Below are positions 53,849 to 63,702 of a DNA stretch of 64,000 nucleotides, in pieces. A model generated the notes under the pieces. It had not been told where the DNA came from. It did no database searches and saw only the letters and a list, made by a program, of their open reading frames with translations. Numbering within the stretch: position 1 is the first letter of the stretch; each line of letters opens with the position of its first letter. The position numbers and the translations under genes were made by a program. Origin of the DNA: Treponema sp. GTDB lineage: Bacteria; Spirochaetota; Spirochaetia; Treponematales; Treponemataceae. The stretch lies in assembly GCA_024693715.1 (NCBI GenBank), contig JAILKS010000026.1, positions 38,262-102,261 of the forward strand, given 5' to 3'.

Positions 53849-54259
53849 TTAAGTATTTTCCCGCCACTTTTTATACTTTTCAAGGTCATATTTAACGCAT
53901 TTGAGACAAATTGAAAGAATACCCGCATCATCAAGATATCCTGCAAAAGGAATAAAATCAGGAATTACATCAAACGGAGAAAGCACATAAAGCAAGGTTC
54001 CTATTATTGCAATGATAGTTCCGACAGGGACATTTGTATATCTTTTCTTAAAATAATCTTTAAGCATCTGGAAAAAAATTTGAACTTCATCAAGAAAGCC
54101 TTTTAAAAACCGGTTTTCCATTTTTCCTTTGATTGTATATTCATTCTTAAAAACCTTTGAAATATCTTTTTTCGAATATTTTTTATTTGAAAAAGAATCA
54201 AAGGTATCATTTACCTTTTTCTGCTGCTGATCAGTAAGCTTTTTCTGTTTTCCAAACAT
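53849..54259 (-). CDS. DUF1232 (YkvA-family) membrane protein
   Basis: The 136-residue protein has the family core VGTIIAIIGTLLYVLSPFDVIPDFIPFAGYLDDAGIL, with one clear membrane segment and the DVIPDF motif. The N-terminal 60 residues are charged and helical. Function unknown. A GGGGGA ribosome site precedes the ATG. It lies 15 bases after miaA on the same strand. Confidence 0.88.
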   Translation of the reverse strand: MFGKQKKLTDQQQKKVNDTFDSFSNKKYSKKDISKVFKNEYTIKGKMENRFLKGFLDEVQIFFQMLKDYFKKRYTNVPVGTIIAIIGTLLYVLSPFDVIPDFIPFAGYLDDAGILSICLKCVKYDLEKYKKWRENT

Positions 54260-54274
54260 ATTATCCCCCTGTAT

Positions 54275-55204
54275 TTAATTTGAATCAATTAATTTAATTA
54301 CTTCATCTATTCTTAAACATTTATCTTTTGTTTTGGTAACCCAATTTATTTTTACACCTTTTTTTTCCATCATTCGAAACCAGGTTTCCTGGCGTTTTGC
54401 AAATTGTCTGATTGCTATAAACAATTTTTCTGTAAATTCTTCCTTCGAAGAATATTTTCCCAACAGATATTCAGAACAGAATCGATATTCAAGTCCAAGT
54501 TTTTCAAGCCGTTCCCATGAAATACCGTCAGAATGAATCTTTTCAACTTCCTCTATCATTCCTTCAGCAATTCTTTCTTTCAGTCTGATTAAGATATTCT
54601 CCCATAAATCTTTTCTTTCTAAAGTCGTTCCTATGATAAGAGGATTTATTTCAGGTCTGCTTACCGATGTTGTGTCAAAGCCCTGTTTTTTTGCTTCGAT
54701 AATCTCAAGCGCCTTGATTACCCTGTCCTTCTCCAAAAGATCATTTTTTGTATGAAGATAAGGCTGTTCTTTCAAAAGACGCTCTGCCAGTTCCTCTAGA
54801 GGTGTATTTTCAAGTTCCTGATGCAAGGCCTTATTTTCAGGAAGATTTACAAGCTGATAGTCACGAATTATTGCATCAAGATACATACCGGTTCCACCAA
54901 CAATTACAGGCAGTTTATTTCTTGATATAATATCTTTAAATACTTTGTAAAAATCCTTCTGATATTGATAAACAGTATATTCTTCAGGTAAATCTACAAT
55001 ATCAATAAGATGATATGGAATAGTTTTATTGTTAATTTTATAATCGCTAAGATCTTTTCCTGATCCGATATCGAGCTTTCGATAAGTCTGTCGTGAATCT
55101 GCAGAAATAATTTCACCGTCATATCGGTCGGCAACAGCAACACCAATAGATGTTTTTCCTACAGCGGTCGGACCTAAAACAATTACACAATTATAATTTT
55201 TCAT
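54275..55204 (-). CDS. miaA: tRNA dimethylallyltransferase MiaA
   Basis: Adds an isopentenyl group to A37 of tRNAs reading codons starting with U. The 309-residue protein has P-loop GPTAVGKTS (11-19), EIISADSRQTYRKLDIGSGK, the acceptor motif VGGTGMYLDAIIRDY, and RQFAKRQETWFR near the C-terminus. The length and motifs are normal. It lies 1 base from the RlmI-like gene upstream. The tRNA-Leu(CAG) in this window is not a MiaA substrate by codon class. Confidence 0.95.
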   Translation of the reverse strand: MKNYNCVIVLGPTAVGKTSIGVAVADRYDGEIISADSRQTYRKLDIGSGKDLSDYKINNKTIPYHLIDIVDLPEEYTVYQYQKDFYKVFKDIISRNKLPVIVGGTGMYLDAIIRDYQLVNLPENKALHQELENTPLEELAERLLKEQPYLHTKNDLLEKDRVIKALEIIEAKKQGFDTTSVSRPEINPLIIGTTLERKDLWENILIRLKERIAEGMIEEVEKIHSDGISWERLEKLGLEYRFCSEYLLGKYSSKEEFTEKLFIAIRQFAKRQETWFRMMEKKGVKINWVTKTKDKCLRIDEVIKLIDSN

Positions 55205-55205
55205 A

Positions 55206-56513
55206 TTAATTAATCTTACAAATTACGCATTTTAAATATTCAGATTTCGGATAACCAAGCAATACAGGATGATCAGGACCGGCTCCACGTTTTTCAAGAA
55301 TCTGAATTCTTTTATGAGAGTCAAGGGCTGCATGCATAAGCATATCAACAAATAAATTAGACTCCATATAATAAGAACATGAACAAGTGATTAAAATACC
55401 TCCATCATTTAATAAACGCATAGCACGAAGATTTATTTCTTTATATCCACCGTAAGCTTTTTCTATCATTTTAGCAGATTTTGTGAAGGCAGGCGGATCG
55501 AGAATTATGACATCGAATTTTTTATTTTCTTTTTCATATTCTTTTAATAATTCAAAAACATCCTTACAAACAGCAGTCATTTTATCGCCGGCATCATTCA
55601 ATTTAATGTTTTCATTTACCATTTTTACTGCTTCTTCCGAAATATCGACCGCTATAACATTTTTTGCCCCGCCTTTGACAGCATTTAATCCGAACGCACC
55701 TGTATGAGTAAAGGTATCAAGGACAGATTTACCATTTACAAAAGTTTTCAAGGTCTGACGGTTGAATTTCTGATCGAGAAAATAACCTGTTTTTTGACCG
55801 TTAATTATATCAATCTTTAATTTAACGTCATTTTCTACAATGACAAAATCATCTTTATCATAAAAATATGGAGATTTTTTGGATGCAAAAGCAAATAAAT
55901 CTTCAGATAAATCAATCCAGCCGCTTACAGAAGGAAGCCCTTCTTTTTCACGAACAGAAACATCACTTTTTTCATAAACATAATCAGGTTTACATATTTT
56001 TTTTAACGCCGATAATATTTCTTTTCTGAAAATATCACAGCTTAAAGATAAAAACTGTATAACTATAAATGTTTTTTTATTAACATCATAAAATCTTTCG
56101 CAAATTAAACCAGGAATAAAATCTGCTTCACCGAATATAAGACGATACGAATCTTCATTTTTATAATAAAGCTTTCTAAGATTATATGCATTCTCTATTT
56201 TTGAAAACCAGAAGCTTTCATAATTTTCACTGATTTTATCTGCATGAGAATTTGATATTATCCTTATAGAGATTTTTGATTTTTTGTTTAATACACCGCT
56301 TCCTAAAAATCCACCTGCTTTTGTATATACTTCAACAATTTCACCGTCTTTTATCGTGCAATTATCGAAGTTTTCATTTTTCCATTCCTGCTTTTCATTT
56401 TCCCTGTGCTTAAAATGAGATATTTCATTATCGAAAACCCATGGGAAGCCCTGCAAAATTTCTTTTTCTTCATCTTTATTTAAAAATACTCTTTTGAAAT
56501 TTGTTGAACTCAT
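55206..56513 (-). CDS. RlmI/YccW-like 23S rRNA methyltransferase
   Basis: The 435-residue protein has an N-terminal PUA-like RNA-binding domain (FKRVFLNKDEEKEILQGFPWVFDNEI, then GEIVEVYTKAGGFLGSGVLN) and a SAM-dependent methyltransferase domain with VLDTFTHTGAFGLNAVKGGAKNVIAVD and DVIILDPPAF. The latter matches the Rlm family cytosine-C5 or RlmI-type motif. SCSYYMESNLFVDML completes the catalytic region. The target cytosine is not certain. AGGAC precedes the ATG. Confidence 0.86.
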   Translation of the reverse strand: MSSTNFKRVFLNKDEEKEILQGFPWVFDNEISHFKHRENEKQEWKNENFDNCTIKDGEIVEVYTKAGGFLGSGVLNKKSKISIRIISNSHADKISENYESFWFSKIENAYNLRKLYYKNEDSYRLIFGEADFIPGLICERFYDVNKKTFIVIQFLSLSCDIFRKEILSALKKICKPDYVYEKSDVSVREKEGLPSVSGWIDLSEDLFAFASKKSPYFYDKDDFVIVENDVKLKIDIINGQKTGYFLDQKFNRQTLKTFVNGKSVLDTFTHTGAFGLNAVKGGAKNVIAVDISEEAVKMVNENIKLNDAGDKMTAVCKDVFELLKEYEKENKKFDVIILDPPAFTKSAKMIEKAYGGYKEINLRAMRLLNDGGILITCSCSYYMESNLFVDMLMHAALDSHKRIQILEKRGAGPDHPVLLGYPKSEYLKCVICKIN

Positions 56514-56521
56514 AATCTGTC

Positions 56522-57097
56522 CTAAAAATATTTTTTCCAGTTTTTCAACAAGGCTTTGGCATCCGTAAAACGAAAAGCATTAATTCCAAGTCCTGCTGCC
56601 GCTTCTATATTAACCGTCAAATCATCGGTAAAGAAGGTTTGCTCCGGTGTATAATTTTCTGCTTCCATAATCAATTTAAAAAAATCAGCATCTGGTTTTG
56701 CTTTTCCGATTTTATTAGACGAATAGGTTGAATCAAAATATGAATAATCGCCTCTTTCAAGATGAATGTCATAATAAGGATCTATCGTATTTGTACCGCA
56801 AACTACCCTGTGTTTTTTTCTTAACTGTCTGATAATTTTAACAGTCTCACAATTTAACTGAGGATTAAAATATAATTTGAAATAATCAGTCAAAACAGGT
56901 TCAATTCCTTTTTTCTCAGAGCGTGAATTAAAAACCGACCAGAATTCTTTTACTGATATTTCACCTTTATTCAGACTTTCATATATATCATTTGTCAATT
57001 CAATAAACTCTTCTTTTTCAATACCGATTTTTTTACACAAACGCACTTTTTCAGAAGTAGTTGTAACTACACCGCCCATATCGAAAATAAAAAGCAT
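56522..57097 (-). CDS. HAD-superfamily hydrolase (YihX-like)
   Basis: The 191-residue protein has motif I FIFDMGGVVTT. Gly in place of the second Asp is usual in the YihX/sEH-N group. Later motifs are VVCGTNTIDPYYD (Thr motif), the Lys at GKAKPDADFF, and TFFTDDLTVNIEAAAGLG. Sugar-phosphate phosphatases are common in this group, but the substrate is unknown. It lies between the diacylglycerol kinase-like gene and the RlmI-like gene on one strand. Confidence 0.82.
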   Translation of the reverse strand: MLFIFDMGGVVTTTSEKVRLCKKIGIEKEEFIELTNDIYESLNKGEISVKEFWSVFNSRSEKKGIEPVLTDYFKLYFNPQLNCETVKIIRQLRKKHRVVCGTNTIDPYYDIHLERGDYSYFDSTYSSNKIGKAKPDADFFKLIMEAENYTPEQTFFTDDLTVNIEAAAGLGINAFRFTDAKALLKNWKKYF

Positions 57098-57102
57098 TGA
57101 AT

Positions 57103-57960
57103 TTACTCTCCATAAGAAGCTTCATACGAAGAAACATTTCGTACAGTTTCACCGTCTATCTGCAAAGCAACAGGACGATTATATTCAACCTTAATGTGAT
57201 GACCTTCGAAAATCTTAATCATTGGAAGATGTGTGTGTGCGCCTTTGAAAATTTTCGGGAAATTCATAAGAAGCTTAAGTTTTGATTTTTCAAAACATAC
57301 AACACATGTAATTGTTTTCTTTTTATTAAATCTATCCTGCTCAGGGGCAATCATCATACCACCACCGTAAAAACGCCCCATCATACTTGGTGCAAGCCAG
57401 ACATTTTTATATTCATAAGACTTACCGTCCACAGTGATTTTTGCATTGGTAGTTTTATATCCGCCCAGCATTCCAAGAATTGCGATTTTTGTATAATTAA
57501 CCTTTTTTGTATTTTTTTCACGCTGGATATCTCCCTGTTCACAGCAATATCCGTCAATTCCATAACCGATTCCGTTTATAAAATATTTTTCGATACCATT
57601 GACTTTTACGACAGGCAGACTCTTAATAAAAGTTTCAAGAGGTACAAGGTTATCTTTAATATCCATATATTTTTGAATATCATTTAAAAAATCGTTGCCG
57701 GTACCACATGCATATAAAAAGAGCTTCTGAGTTATTTTTTTACCGTAAATGTCATTTATAAAACGATTAAGGGTTCCATCTCCACCGGCAATTATAATGA
57801 CATCGTCTTTTTTATAACTTTTAATTTTTTCATAATAATCAGAAATCAAGGCTGCTTCAGTAAAATCAATTTCCTGGCCCTTATACAATTCGATTATTTT
57901 TTCCTTCTGATTAGCTGAATCTCCATTATTTGCTAAAAAATTAAAAAGAACGTGAATCAT
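57103..57960 (-). CDS. Diacylglycerol/lipid kinase family protein
   Basis: The 285-residue protein has the DAGK catalytic motif IIAGGDGTLNRFIND (residues 57-70), then CGTGNDFL and FINGIGYGIDGYCC. These match the YegS/DgkB family of ATP-dependent lipid kinases. It lies next to PlsC in the same direction, so a role in phospholipid turnover is likely. Lipid substrate unknown. AGGTAG precedes the ATG. Confidence 0.87.
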   Translation of the reverse strand: MIHVLFNFLANNGDSANQKEKIIELYKGQEIDFTEAALISDYYEKIKSYKKDDVIIIAGGDGTLNRFINDIYGKKITQKLFLYACGTGNDFLNDIQKYMDIKDNLVPLETFIKSLPVVKVNGIEKYFINGIGYGIDGYCCEQGDIQREKNTKKVNYTKIAILGMLGGYKTTNAKITVDGKSYEYKNVWLAPSMMGRFYGGGMMIAPEQDRFNKKKTITCVVCFEKSKLKLLMNFPKIFKGAHTHLPMIKIFEGHHIKVEYNRPVALQIDGETVRNVSSYEASYGE

Positions 57961-57974
57961 TATCTACCTCTAAA

Positions 57975-58808
57975 TCATTTTCCGAGTTTATCAAGCATCA
58001 ACTGACGAATCTCTGCGCTTAAATCAATTGTATTTGTTTTTTTAATATCTTCACTCGAATATACTTTTATTACATCAAAATTTACAATTGTTTTTCTAAA
58101 TGGAAAATTTTTTGATACATTCTGAGTTCCATCCATTACAGCTACTACAACCGGACAAAGGCTTGATTCAGCAACCTTCAGACAGCCTGGTTTAAACTCG
58201 CCTAAAATGCCGTTTTTAGATCTTGTACCTTCAGGAAAAACAGAAATGGAAGTTACGTTATTTTTTAATAAAGAAATCGCTTTTAAAATTGTTCCCAACG
58301 CTTTTTTTACATCATCCCTGTCAAGAGAAAGATAGAGATTTCTAGTCATAAAACCCTTTGCAAGCGGTAAATTAAAATTTTCAGGCTTTGAAATTACACC
58401 AACCGGTTCTTTTTTAAGGACAACCGCCTGAACAAAAACATCAAAAGCAGAACGATGATTACTTACAATAAGGAATCGGGTTCCAAACGGTATCTTATCC
58501 ATACCGGAGGTTTTAATTTTAACACGACTGATGCAATTTATATATTCATACCAGGAAACAAAAACCCAGTGATAGAATTTTGAAACAGTATTGTATTCCT
58601 TATTCGGATTTACCGCTCCTGCCGCAATAATAAAAAATATCCAGATAAGTATAAAAGCTATTAAAAAAGCCGACACAAAGCCGCTGCAGAATGTCAAAAT
58701 TAATTTTAAAACAACAGATGATGAATCAAAATGTCTGAAATAAAATAGGATGGCATTGATTATTCCGCCTGCAAAAGCTGAAACAATATTAAACAAATAA
58801 AAAAACAT
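57975..58808 (-). CDS. plsC: 1-acyl-sn-glycerol-3-phosphate acyltransferase (PlsC-like)
   Basis: Makes phosphatidic acid from lysophosphatidate. The 277-residue protein has two hydrophobic segments before residue 65, the HX4D motif NHRSAFD (His118, Asp123), and the glycerol-phosphate motif FPEGTRSKNG (about 203-212). A later GCLKVAE block is also present. The gene leads the PlsC-lipid kinase-HAD-RlmI-like-MiaA-DUF1232 unit. There is no ribosome site; TGCTATAAT ends 6 bases before the ATG. Confidence 0.89.
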   Translation of the reverse strand: MFFYLFNIVSAFAGGIINAILFYFRHFDSSSVVLKLILTFCSGFVSAFLIAFILIWIFFIIAAGAVNPNKEYNTVSKFYHWVFVSWYEYINCISRVKIKTSGMDKIPFGTRFLIVSNHRSAFDVFVQAVVLKKEPVGVISKPENFNLPLAKGFMTRNLYLSLDRDDVKKALGTILKAISLLKNNVTSISVFPEGTRSKNGILGEFKPGCLKVAESSLCPVVVAVMDGTQNVSKNFPFRKTIVNFDVIKVYSSEDIKKTNTIDLSAEIRQLMLDKLGK

Positions 58809-58814
58809 ATATTA

Positions 58815-58823
58815 ATTATAGCA
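58815..58823 (-). promoter_or_regulatory. Extended -10 promoter of plsC, leaderless spacing
   Basis: TGC at 58823-58821 next to TATAAT at 58820-58815 forms an extended -10, which can work with a poor -35. Six bases separate it from the ATG at 58808. No ribosome site is present in the 58-base gap. Confidence 0.65.
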
Positions 58824-58866
58824 AAAAAACAAAAAAAATAAAATGAATTCTCTTTATAAAAAACGA

Positions 58867-60261
58867 TTAAAAGCCTCTTTCCTTCAAATCCGATACGAGT
58901 TTAACAAAAAATTCCTGAACATCAAATCCATCAAAATTTTCACGATTCAAGTCAATCATATCTCCATGAGAAATCCCTCGTATACCGTAGTTAGTCAAAA
59001 ACTGAAATTTTTCCCCCCAGGAGCATGAATATTCACCGACAAGTCCATCATTCGCACCATCAAATTCATTTACGAGATAATAAGAAAAATTCAACGGAAA
59101 CCGTCCGCCTGTAGGTAAATTTATTTTGGAACCAACGCTTTGATAAAAAACCTTTTTAGAATCAATTACCTTTTTATTAAAATCGGCACAGAATTTTCCA
59201 GTAAGATTTTTAGCAGCTTCAATAAGATCAGGATTTTTATCACCAAATTTCAAAAGCAGCCTGTTATATGTAGATGCTATCATCATCTTTTGTTTTTCGG
59301 GTATTTTTCGCAGAAGATATTCAGCAAATTCAGTTCCCCTGTGAGGTGTATTAATCGTCGTTAAACTTGCAACATATTTATCCATTCCAAGCATTGAAAT
59401 TGCATAACGGGAATCAAGTCCGCCTTTTGAATGGGCAATGATATTTACTTTTTCAGCGCCGGTTTCCTTTAGAATTTCCAATATTCGATTTTTAATTTCT
59501 TCTGCATTATCTTTAATTGGACGTGCAGATTCCTGATTTCCATAAAAAATCTGCGCACCATTTTTTATAAGCTCCGATGGAATTCTTCCCCAATAATTAA
59601 AGCGTTTAAAATCACGGAAAAAGATTCCATGTACCATCAAAATTGGATATTTTGTTTTACAAATCTGAAGGTCATGGCGTTTTTCGTCTATAATAAGCCT
59701 GTTATTTTCAATAAGAATTTCATTATCGATTATTAATAATAGTCTGCTTAAAACAATCAGATGAAGGATTGGAATTAAACCACACGCCGCAGCAATAAAC
59801 CTGTATTTAATTCCCAACTGTCTTGAAGTTAAAAGTATGCGTATCATTCCATTCCAGAAAAGAATGAATTCAACACAATAAACAAAAATTGCATATTGAA
59901 TCAAATAATTATGAATTGAAAAAGAAAACACAGGATTTTTAAAAAGATCCTTAATAAGAAGGATACAAAAAATAATAATACAGACAGCAGTTGAGCCTAG
60001 AAACAATTTTAACAGCATGTTACCGTCGGCACATATACGTAATTTTTTCGATTTAATATCTTTTGAATATGGAGAAGGAATAAAATTACAAAATAAAAAA
60101 TAGATTCCAAGTACGCAGGGAATAAAAATCCTGGTAAAAGAATTCTGTGTATGAAAAATCAAGAAATAAGTATTTGCGAAAATAGAAATCAACAATAAAT
60201 CTAAAATAAAGTAAAGATTTTTTTTAAGAATCAATAATAAAGAATATTTATAATAACGCAT
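58867..60261 (-). CDS. Membrane-anchored lipase/alpha-beta hydrolase
   Basis: The 464-residue protein has about five membrane helices in the first 185 residues and then an alpha/beta hydrolase domain. The nucleophile elbow AHSKGG lies near residue 275 (nucleophile Ser near 277), preceded by KYPILMVHGIFFRD and followed by TTINTPHRGTEFAEYLL and EFDGANDGLVGEYSC with the candidate acid and later His (GISHGDMI). This is the layout of lipase-like triacylglycerol hydrolases. The start has a weak AGAAG site. Confidence 0.78.
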   Translation of the reverse strand: MRYYKYSLLLILKKNLYFILDLLLISIFANTYFLIFHTQNSFTRIFIPCVLGIYFLFCNFIPSPYSKDIKSKKLRICADGNMLLKLFLGSTAVCIIIFCILLIKDLFKNPVFSFSIHNYLIQYAIFVYCVEFILFWNGMIRILLTSRQLGIKYRFIAAACGLIPILHLIVLSRLLLIIDNEILIENNRLIIDEKRHDLQICKTKYPILMVHGIFFRDFKRFNYWGRIPSELIKNGAQIFYGNQESARPIKDNAEEIKNRILEILKETGAEKVNIIAHSKGGLDSRYAISMLGMDKYVASLTTINTPHRGTEFAEYLLRKIPEKQKMMIASTYNRLLLKFGDKNPDLIEAAKNLTGKFCADFNKKVIDSKKVFYQSVGSKINLPTGGRFPLNFSYYLVNEFDGANDGLVGEYSCSWGEKFQFLTNYGIRGISHGDMIDLNRENFDGFDVQEFFVKLVSDLKERGF

Positions 60262-60374
60262 TTTTTCTTCTTTTTAATTTGACAAATAAAGCTTTTGGGT
60301 TTAATATTTAAACAAGATGGTAAAACATAGCAACGCTAATTGTTTTATCAGTAACATTATATTATTTTTTTGAC

Positions 60375-60410
60375 AAAAGTCACAAGTCTTTTAACAAGAT
60401 TGTGACTTTT
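60375..60410 (-). terminator. Terminator after the receptor/secreted-protein unit
   Basis: AAAAGTCACAA (60375-60385) and TTGTGACTTTT (60400-60410) form a perfect 11-bp stem, with an inner TCTT/AAGA extension. It lies about 20 bases beyond the stop of the 60430-61404 gene on the minus strand. Runs of U follow on both strands. A -10-like TATAAT for the lipase gene may overlap its downstream edge. Confidence 0.65.
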
Positions 60411-60429
60411 ATTGTTTTAAATCAATTTT

Positions 60430-61404
60430 CTATTCCTTTTGATTTTTTTCATCAAAATCGCTTTTTACTTTCTGCATTTTTTCTTTTGCAATATCATCAG
60501 GACTTTTAAGAGAGAAATCACGTACATAACACCAGTATTCACCATTGATGATTGAACCTGTATAAAGATATAAATAAATAGGTTTTCCAAGCTTATATTC
60601 TTCTTCTAAATATTTATCAAACCCCTGCTGGAAAAACAGACGCATCGGCACACCGTCAAATTTTATAGACAAAACAAACGGAAAGTTCGGAAACATTTTC
60701 ATCTGATATAATCCTTCGGTGACTGATTTTTGAGTTTTTTGTTTAGGATATTCAGAAAGCTTTGTTTTAATGCAGATTTTTATCTCAGGAAAATTAGAAA
60801 TATTCAAACCGCTTTTTTCATTTTCTGTGTATGATTTAACAACATTATCCATCAGGTCTCCGAAAGATTCCGGATAATCAGGAAACTCAATAACAGTTTT
60901 TCTGGATTCAACAGGCATATAATTTAAAAACTTCGGTGTAGAGGAAAGAATGGTTCTTATACCAAAATAATACCAGTCACCTTCAAATTCCGGACAAACA
61001 TCCGTTACATCTGTAAGAAACATATCAAAATCTTTAGAACGGATATTTATAAGACCGGGAGATTTCGTTGCAGTACCAATTAAATCACCGTATTTAATAA
61101 CAGAATCTACAGGTGCAGCTTTAATTTCTTTTGTAAATTTTACACCTGAAATTATAAGCTGATATGTGGTTTCAATTTTTTGATTTTCAAACCAGTAAGT
61201 ATTAGGAAATTCAATTACAATAGTATTTTTATCATAACATTTCGGAAGATTTTTATTCCCCTTCTGTACTATTTTTCCATCAACCGGACATTTGATTTCA
61301 TCACCGATTTTTACATTAATGGTTCCATTAGTTTTTTCTACAGCAAATAAAACTGAACACGATAAAAAAACAATTAATAAAGATAAAATTTTTTTCATTT
61401 TCAC
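60430..61404 (-). CDS. Secreted protein of unknown function downstream of a chemoreceptor
   Basis: The 324-residue protein has a signal peptide MKMKKILSLLIVFLSCSVLFAVEK. Residues 25-60 have a beta-strand pattern (VKIGDEIKCPVDGKIVQKGN) that resembles, without proof, biotinyl-lipoyl or M23-like barrel hammerheads. No zinc motif is evident. The tail is charged and helical. It lies 10 bases after the receptor gene with GGAG before the ATG, so a link to sensing or ligand capture is possible. I could not assign a family. Confidence 0.6.
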   Translation of the reverse strand: MKMKKILSLLIVFLSCSVLFAVEKTNGTINVKIGDEIKCPVDGKIVQKGNKNLPKCYDKNTIVIEFPNTYWFENQKIETTYQLIISGVKFTKEIKAAPVDSVIKYGDLIGTATKSPGLINIRSKDFDMFLTDVTDVCPEFEGDWYYFGIRTILSSTPKFLNYMPVESRKTVIEFPDYPESFGDLMDNVVKSYTENEKSGLNISNFPEIKICIKTKLSEYPKQKTQKSVTEGLYQMKMFPNFPFVLSIKFDGVPMRLFFQQGFDKYLEEEYKLGKPIYLYLYTGSIINGEYWCYVRDFSLKSPDDIAKEKMQKVKSDFDEKNQKE

Positions 61405-61414
61405 TCCTTTTTAA

Positions 61415-63484
61415 TTATACAGTAAATTGATCCATCTGACCACCAATTTCATCTATGGAATTCTTCATTTTAACAGAAACCTCAGAAAGTTCGGAACTGG
61501 TAGTATTAATTCGTTTAGCTCCGCTTGACATTTCTTCCATACTGTTTTTCATAGTATTACTTGAATATTGCAAATCTGTAATATTCTGAAGAATAAGTCT
61601 GTTGCCGGCCGTCATTTTTTCTGCAGCATCCTTTACATCACTTGTACTGGCATTCATTGTATGAAGAGTGTCCATAACCTGCTTAGAACCTTCATTCTGT
61701 TCTTCCATTGCAAGCTTTATCTGTTTTACAATCTGATTTGTTCTTATAATTTCACCAGATACAAGATTAAAGGATTTACTTGATTCTCCTGATGCTTCAA
61801 CAACTTCATTGATTGAAGTTTGAATACTGTCAAGCTGTTCAACAATTTTTTTAGTCTGCTTAGAAGATGTTTCAGAAAGCTTACGTATTTCATCTGCAAC
61901 AACCGCAAATCCCTTGCCCGCTTCTCCCGCATGAGCCGCTTCAATAGCAGCATTCATAGCAAGAAGATTTGTCTGACTGGCAATGCTTGCAATTACAGTG
62001 TTTGCTTCCTGAAGAGCCTTTGATTTTTCTTCAATCTGTTTGATTTTTTCATTTACCGCTTCCTGTTTCTGCTGACCAGCCTGTGCTTCTGCTTCAAGAG
62101 ATGTAAAGGATGATGCCATAGTATCAACAGATGTATTTACACTTCGGATATTGGCAACCATTTCTTCTACAGCACTTGATGCACTTGTTACTCCGTTAGA
62201 CTGCTCCTGAATCATTCTTTCAAGGCTTATAATATCATCCGTGATTTCATCAACAGCACCGGCAGTTTCCTGAACGCTTTGAGTCTGCCTGTCAATCTGT
62301 GAATGAACATTTTCAATATTAGCAATAATCTGAGATATAGAACTTGCCGTATTTTCCATAGAAAGAGACATATCATTTCCGACATTATTAAGCTTTCTTT
62401 CAGATTCCTTTACGGTACCGATAATAGACTGAAATTTCATAATAAAATTATTTACTTCATTTACAAGTTGTTTAAAGACAGTAAATAAAGTTCTTCGTTT
62501 TACGACAACTCTTTTAGTCAAATCAGCATTGCCACTTGAAAGCTCTGCGATTGCATTTTTTAATAAAGTCATCTGAGATATGATACTTGCAATGGTAGTT
62601 ACAAGAAGGAATACAATAAAAATGATGATAAGACTGACAACAAAAGGAAGAATTGCATGTGAAAGCATATCCTTTGCCATATAAGGAGTATAAATAACCA
62701 TGTGCCAGTTTACCAAAGACATCGGAGCTAAAAGATATTCACCCGTCCGAGTCCGTGTAAAAATAATATTATCAGTTTTAGCATTCATTTTCTTAAGCTC
62801 TGGAAAAATCGAATAAATGCTCGGCTTATCCATAATTATGGAAGAATCCAATGATCCTGTGACTTCATCCATATCATTAAAAAGATACATGGTAAATTTC
62901 TTATCAAGACCGTCATACATTGAATCTACAAAATCCTGAATAGGAACACCAGTTCCGGCAACACCAACGGGAGAACCTTTTAAATCACGTACAACAGCAT
63001 TTACCCAGAGCATTGTTTTTTTAAGGGAATCATTATAGTTAATATTGAAATTGTATTCTTCAGTTTCCTTTAAAGTCATGTTATACCAGTATTCATCAGG
63101 ATTATCAGGATTAACGATGTAAGAATAAACCATATCACTCCAGAATTTATGATCCGTATCACTTACCCAAAAAATAGATTTACTTAAAAAGGAATTCTGA
63201 AATGCCCTGAAATTATCAAATGCAATATATTGCAAATCTTCGTTATCAGGATTTTTCATATAATTTATGATTGAAGGAGTTTTTACCATCTGACGAACCA
63301 GAGTAAGCTGTTCATTCATGCTGGATACAAATTCCTGAGTCCGTAACTGCGAATTAAGATTCATTTCATCTCTAACCTGTGATGAAAAAGATTTTCTTGC
63401 AATGATACTTACGACATATAAATCTGCAGCCATCAGAATAAAAAAAGCAAAGAAGGAAATTAAAATTCTACTACCTTTTTTCAT
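61415..63484 (-). CDS. Methyl-accepting chemotaxis protein with dCache-like sensor
   Basis: The 689-residue receptor has TM1 (about 7-30), an external Cache-type domain (35-277), TM2 (278-302), HAMP, and a long coiled-coil signalling domain. The tip [21 protein letters not shown] and [21 protein letters not shown] are classic (about residues 500-540). The sensor has a WY pair (133-134) but an Asp/Glu where dCache amino-acid receptors keep Arg, so the ligand is unknown. It has a good promoter and a GGAG leader. Confidence 0.95.
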   Translation of the reverse strand: MKKGSRILISFFAFFILMAADLYVVSIIARKSFSSQVRDEMNLNSQLRTQEFVSSMNEQLTLVRQMVKTPSIINYMKNPDNEDLQYIAFDNFRAFQNSFLSKSIFWVSDTDHKFWSDMVYSYIVNPDNPDEYWYNMTLKETEEYNFNINYNDSLKKTMLWVNAVVRDLKGSPVGVAGTGVPIQDFVDSMYDGLDKKFTMYLFNDMDEVTGSLDSSIIMDKPSIYSIFPELKKMNAKTDNIIFTRTRTGEYLLAPMSLVNWHMVIYTPYMAKDMLSHAILPFVVSLIIIFIVFLLVTTIASIISQMTLLKNAIAELSSGNADLTKRVVVKRRTLFTVFKQLVNEVNNFIMKFQSIIGTVKESERKLNNVGNDMSLSMENTASSISQIIANIENVHSQIDRQTQSVQETAGAVDEITDDIISLERMIQEQSNGVTSASSAVEEMVANIRSVNTSVDTMASSFTSLEAEAQAGQQKQEAVNEKIKQIEEKSKALQEANTVIASIASQTNLLAMNAAIEAAHAGEAGKGFAVVADEIRKLSETSSKQTKKIVEQLDSIQTSINEVVEASGESSKSFNLVSGEIIRTNQIVKQIKLAMEEQNEGSKQVMDTLHTMNASTSDVKDAAEKMTAGNRLILQNITDLQYSSNTMKNSMEEMSSGAKRINTTSSELSEVSVKMKNSIDEIGGQMDQFTV

Positions 63485-63525
63485 CTTATAACTCCACTAA
63501 ATAATATATTTCTATTAATAAGAAT

Positions 63526-63554
63526 ATTATATTATCTATATTTGGAGTTGTAAA
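63526..63554 (-). promoter_or_regulatory. Promoter of the chemotaxis receptor gene
   Basis: TTTACA (63554-63549), a 17-base spacer and TATAAT (63531-63526). The predicted start is near 63519, leaving a 35-base leader with GGAG before the ATG at 63484. This is conventional and leadered. Confidence 0.7.
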
Positions 63555-63601
63555 CAAATTGTTTTTAAAATTTGACAGAATAGTTTTCTTAGACACTCTT
63601 T

Positions 63602-63635
63602 AAAACGACAGGTTATCTCGCCGGCCGTTTTTTTT
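63602..63635. terminator. Weak terminator-like hairpin near the right edge
   Basis: AAAACGACAGG (63602-63612) and CCGGCCGTTTT (from 63621) pair imperfectly with a TTATCTCG loop, followed by T bases to 63635. On the minus strand the stem has one G-U and one mismatch. The plus strand has the better U-tract. No gene in the window ends here, so a gene beyond the edge may be served. Confidence 0.35.
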
Positions 63636-63702
63636 ATATCTACAAATTATTTCTTTTTTAAGTACGATTGTGTGGTAAAAAATATGAAAGTTAAAAGAAA
63701 AA

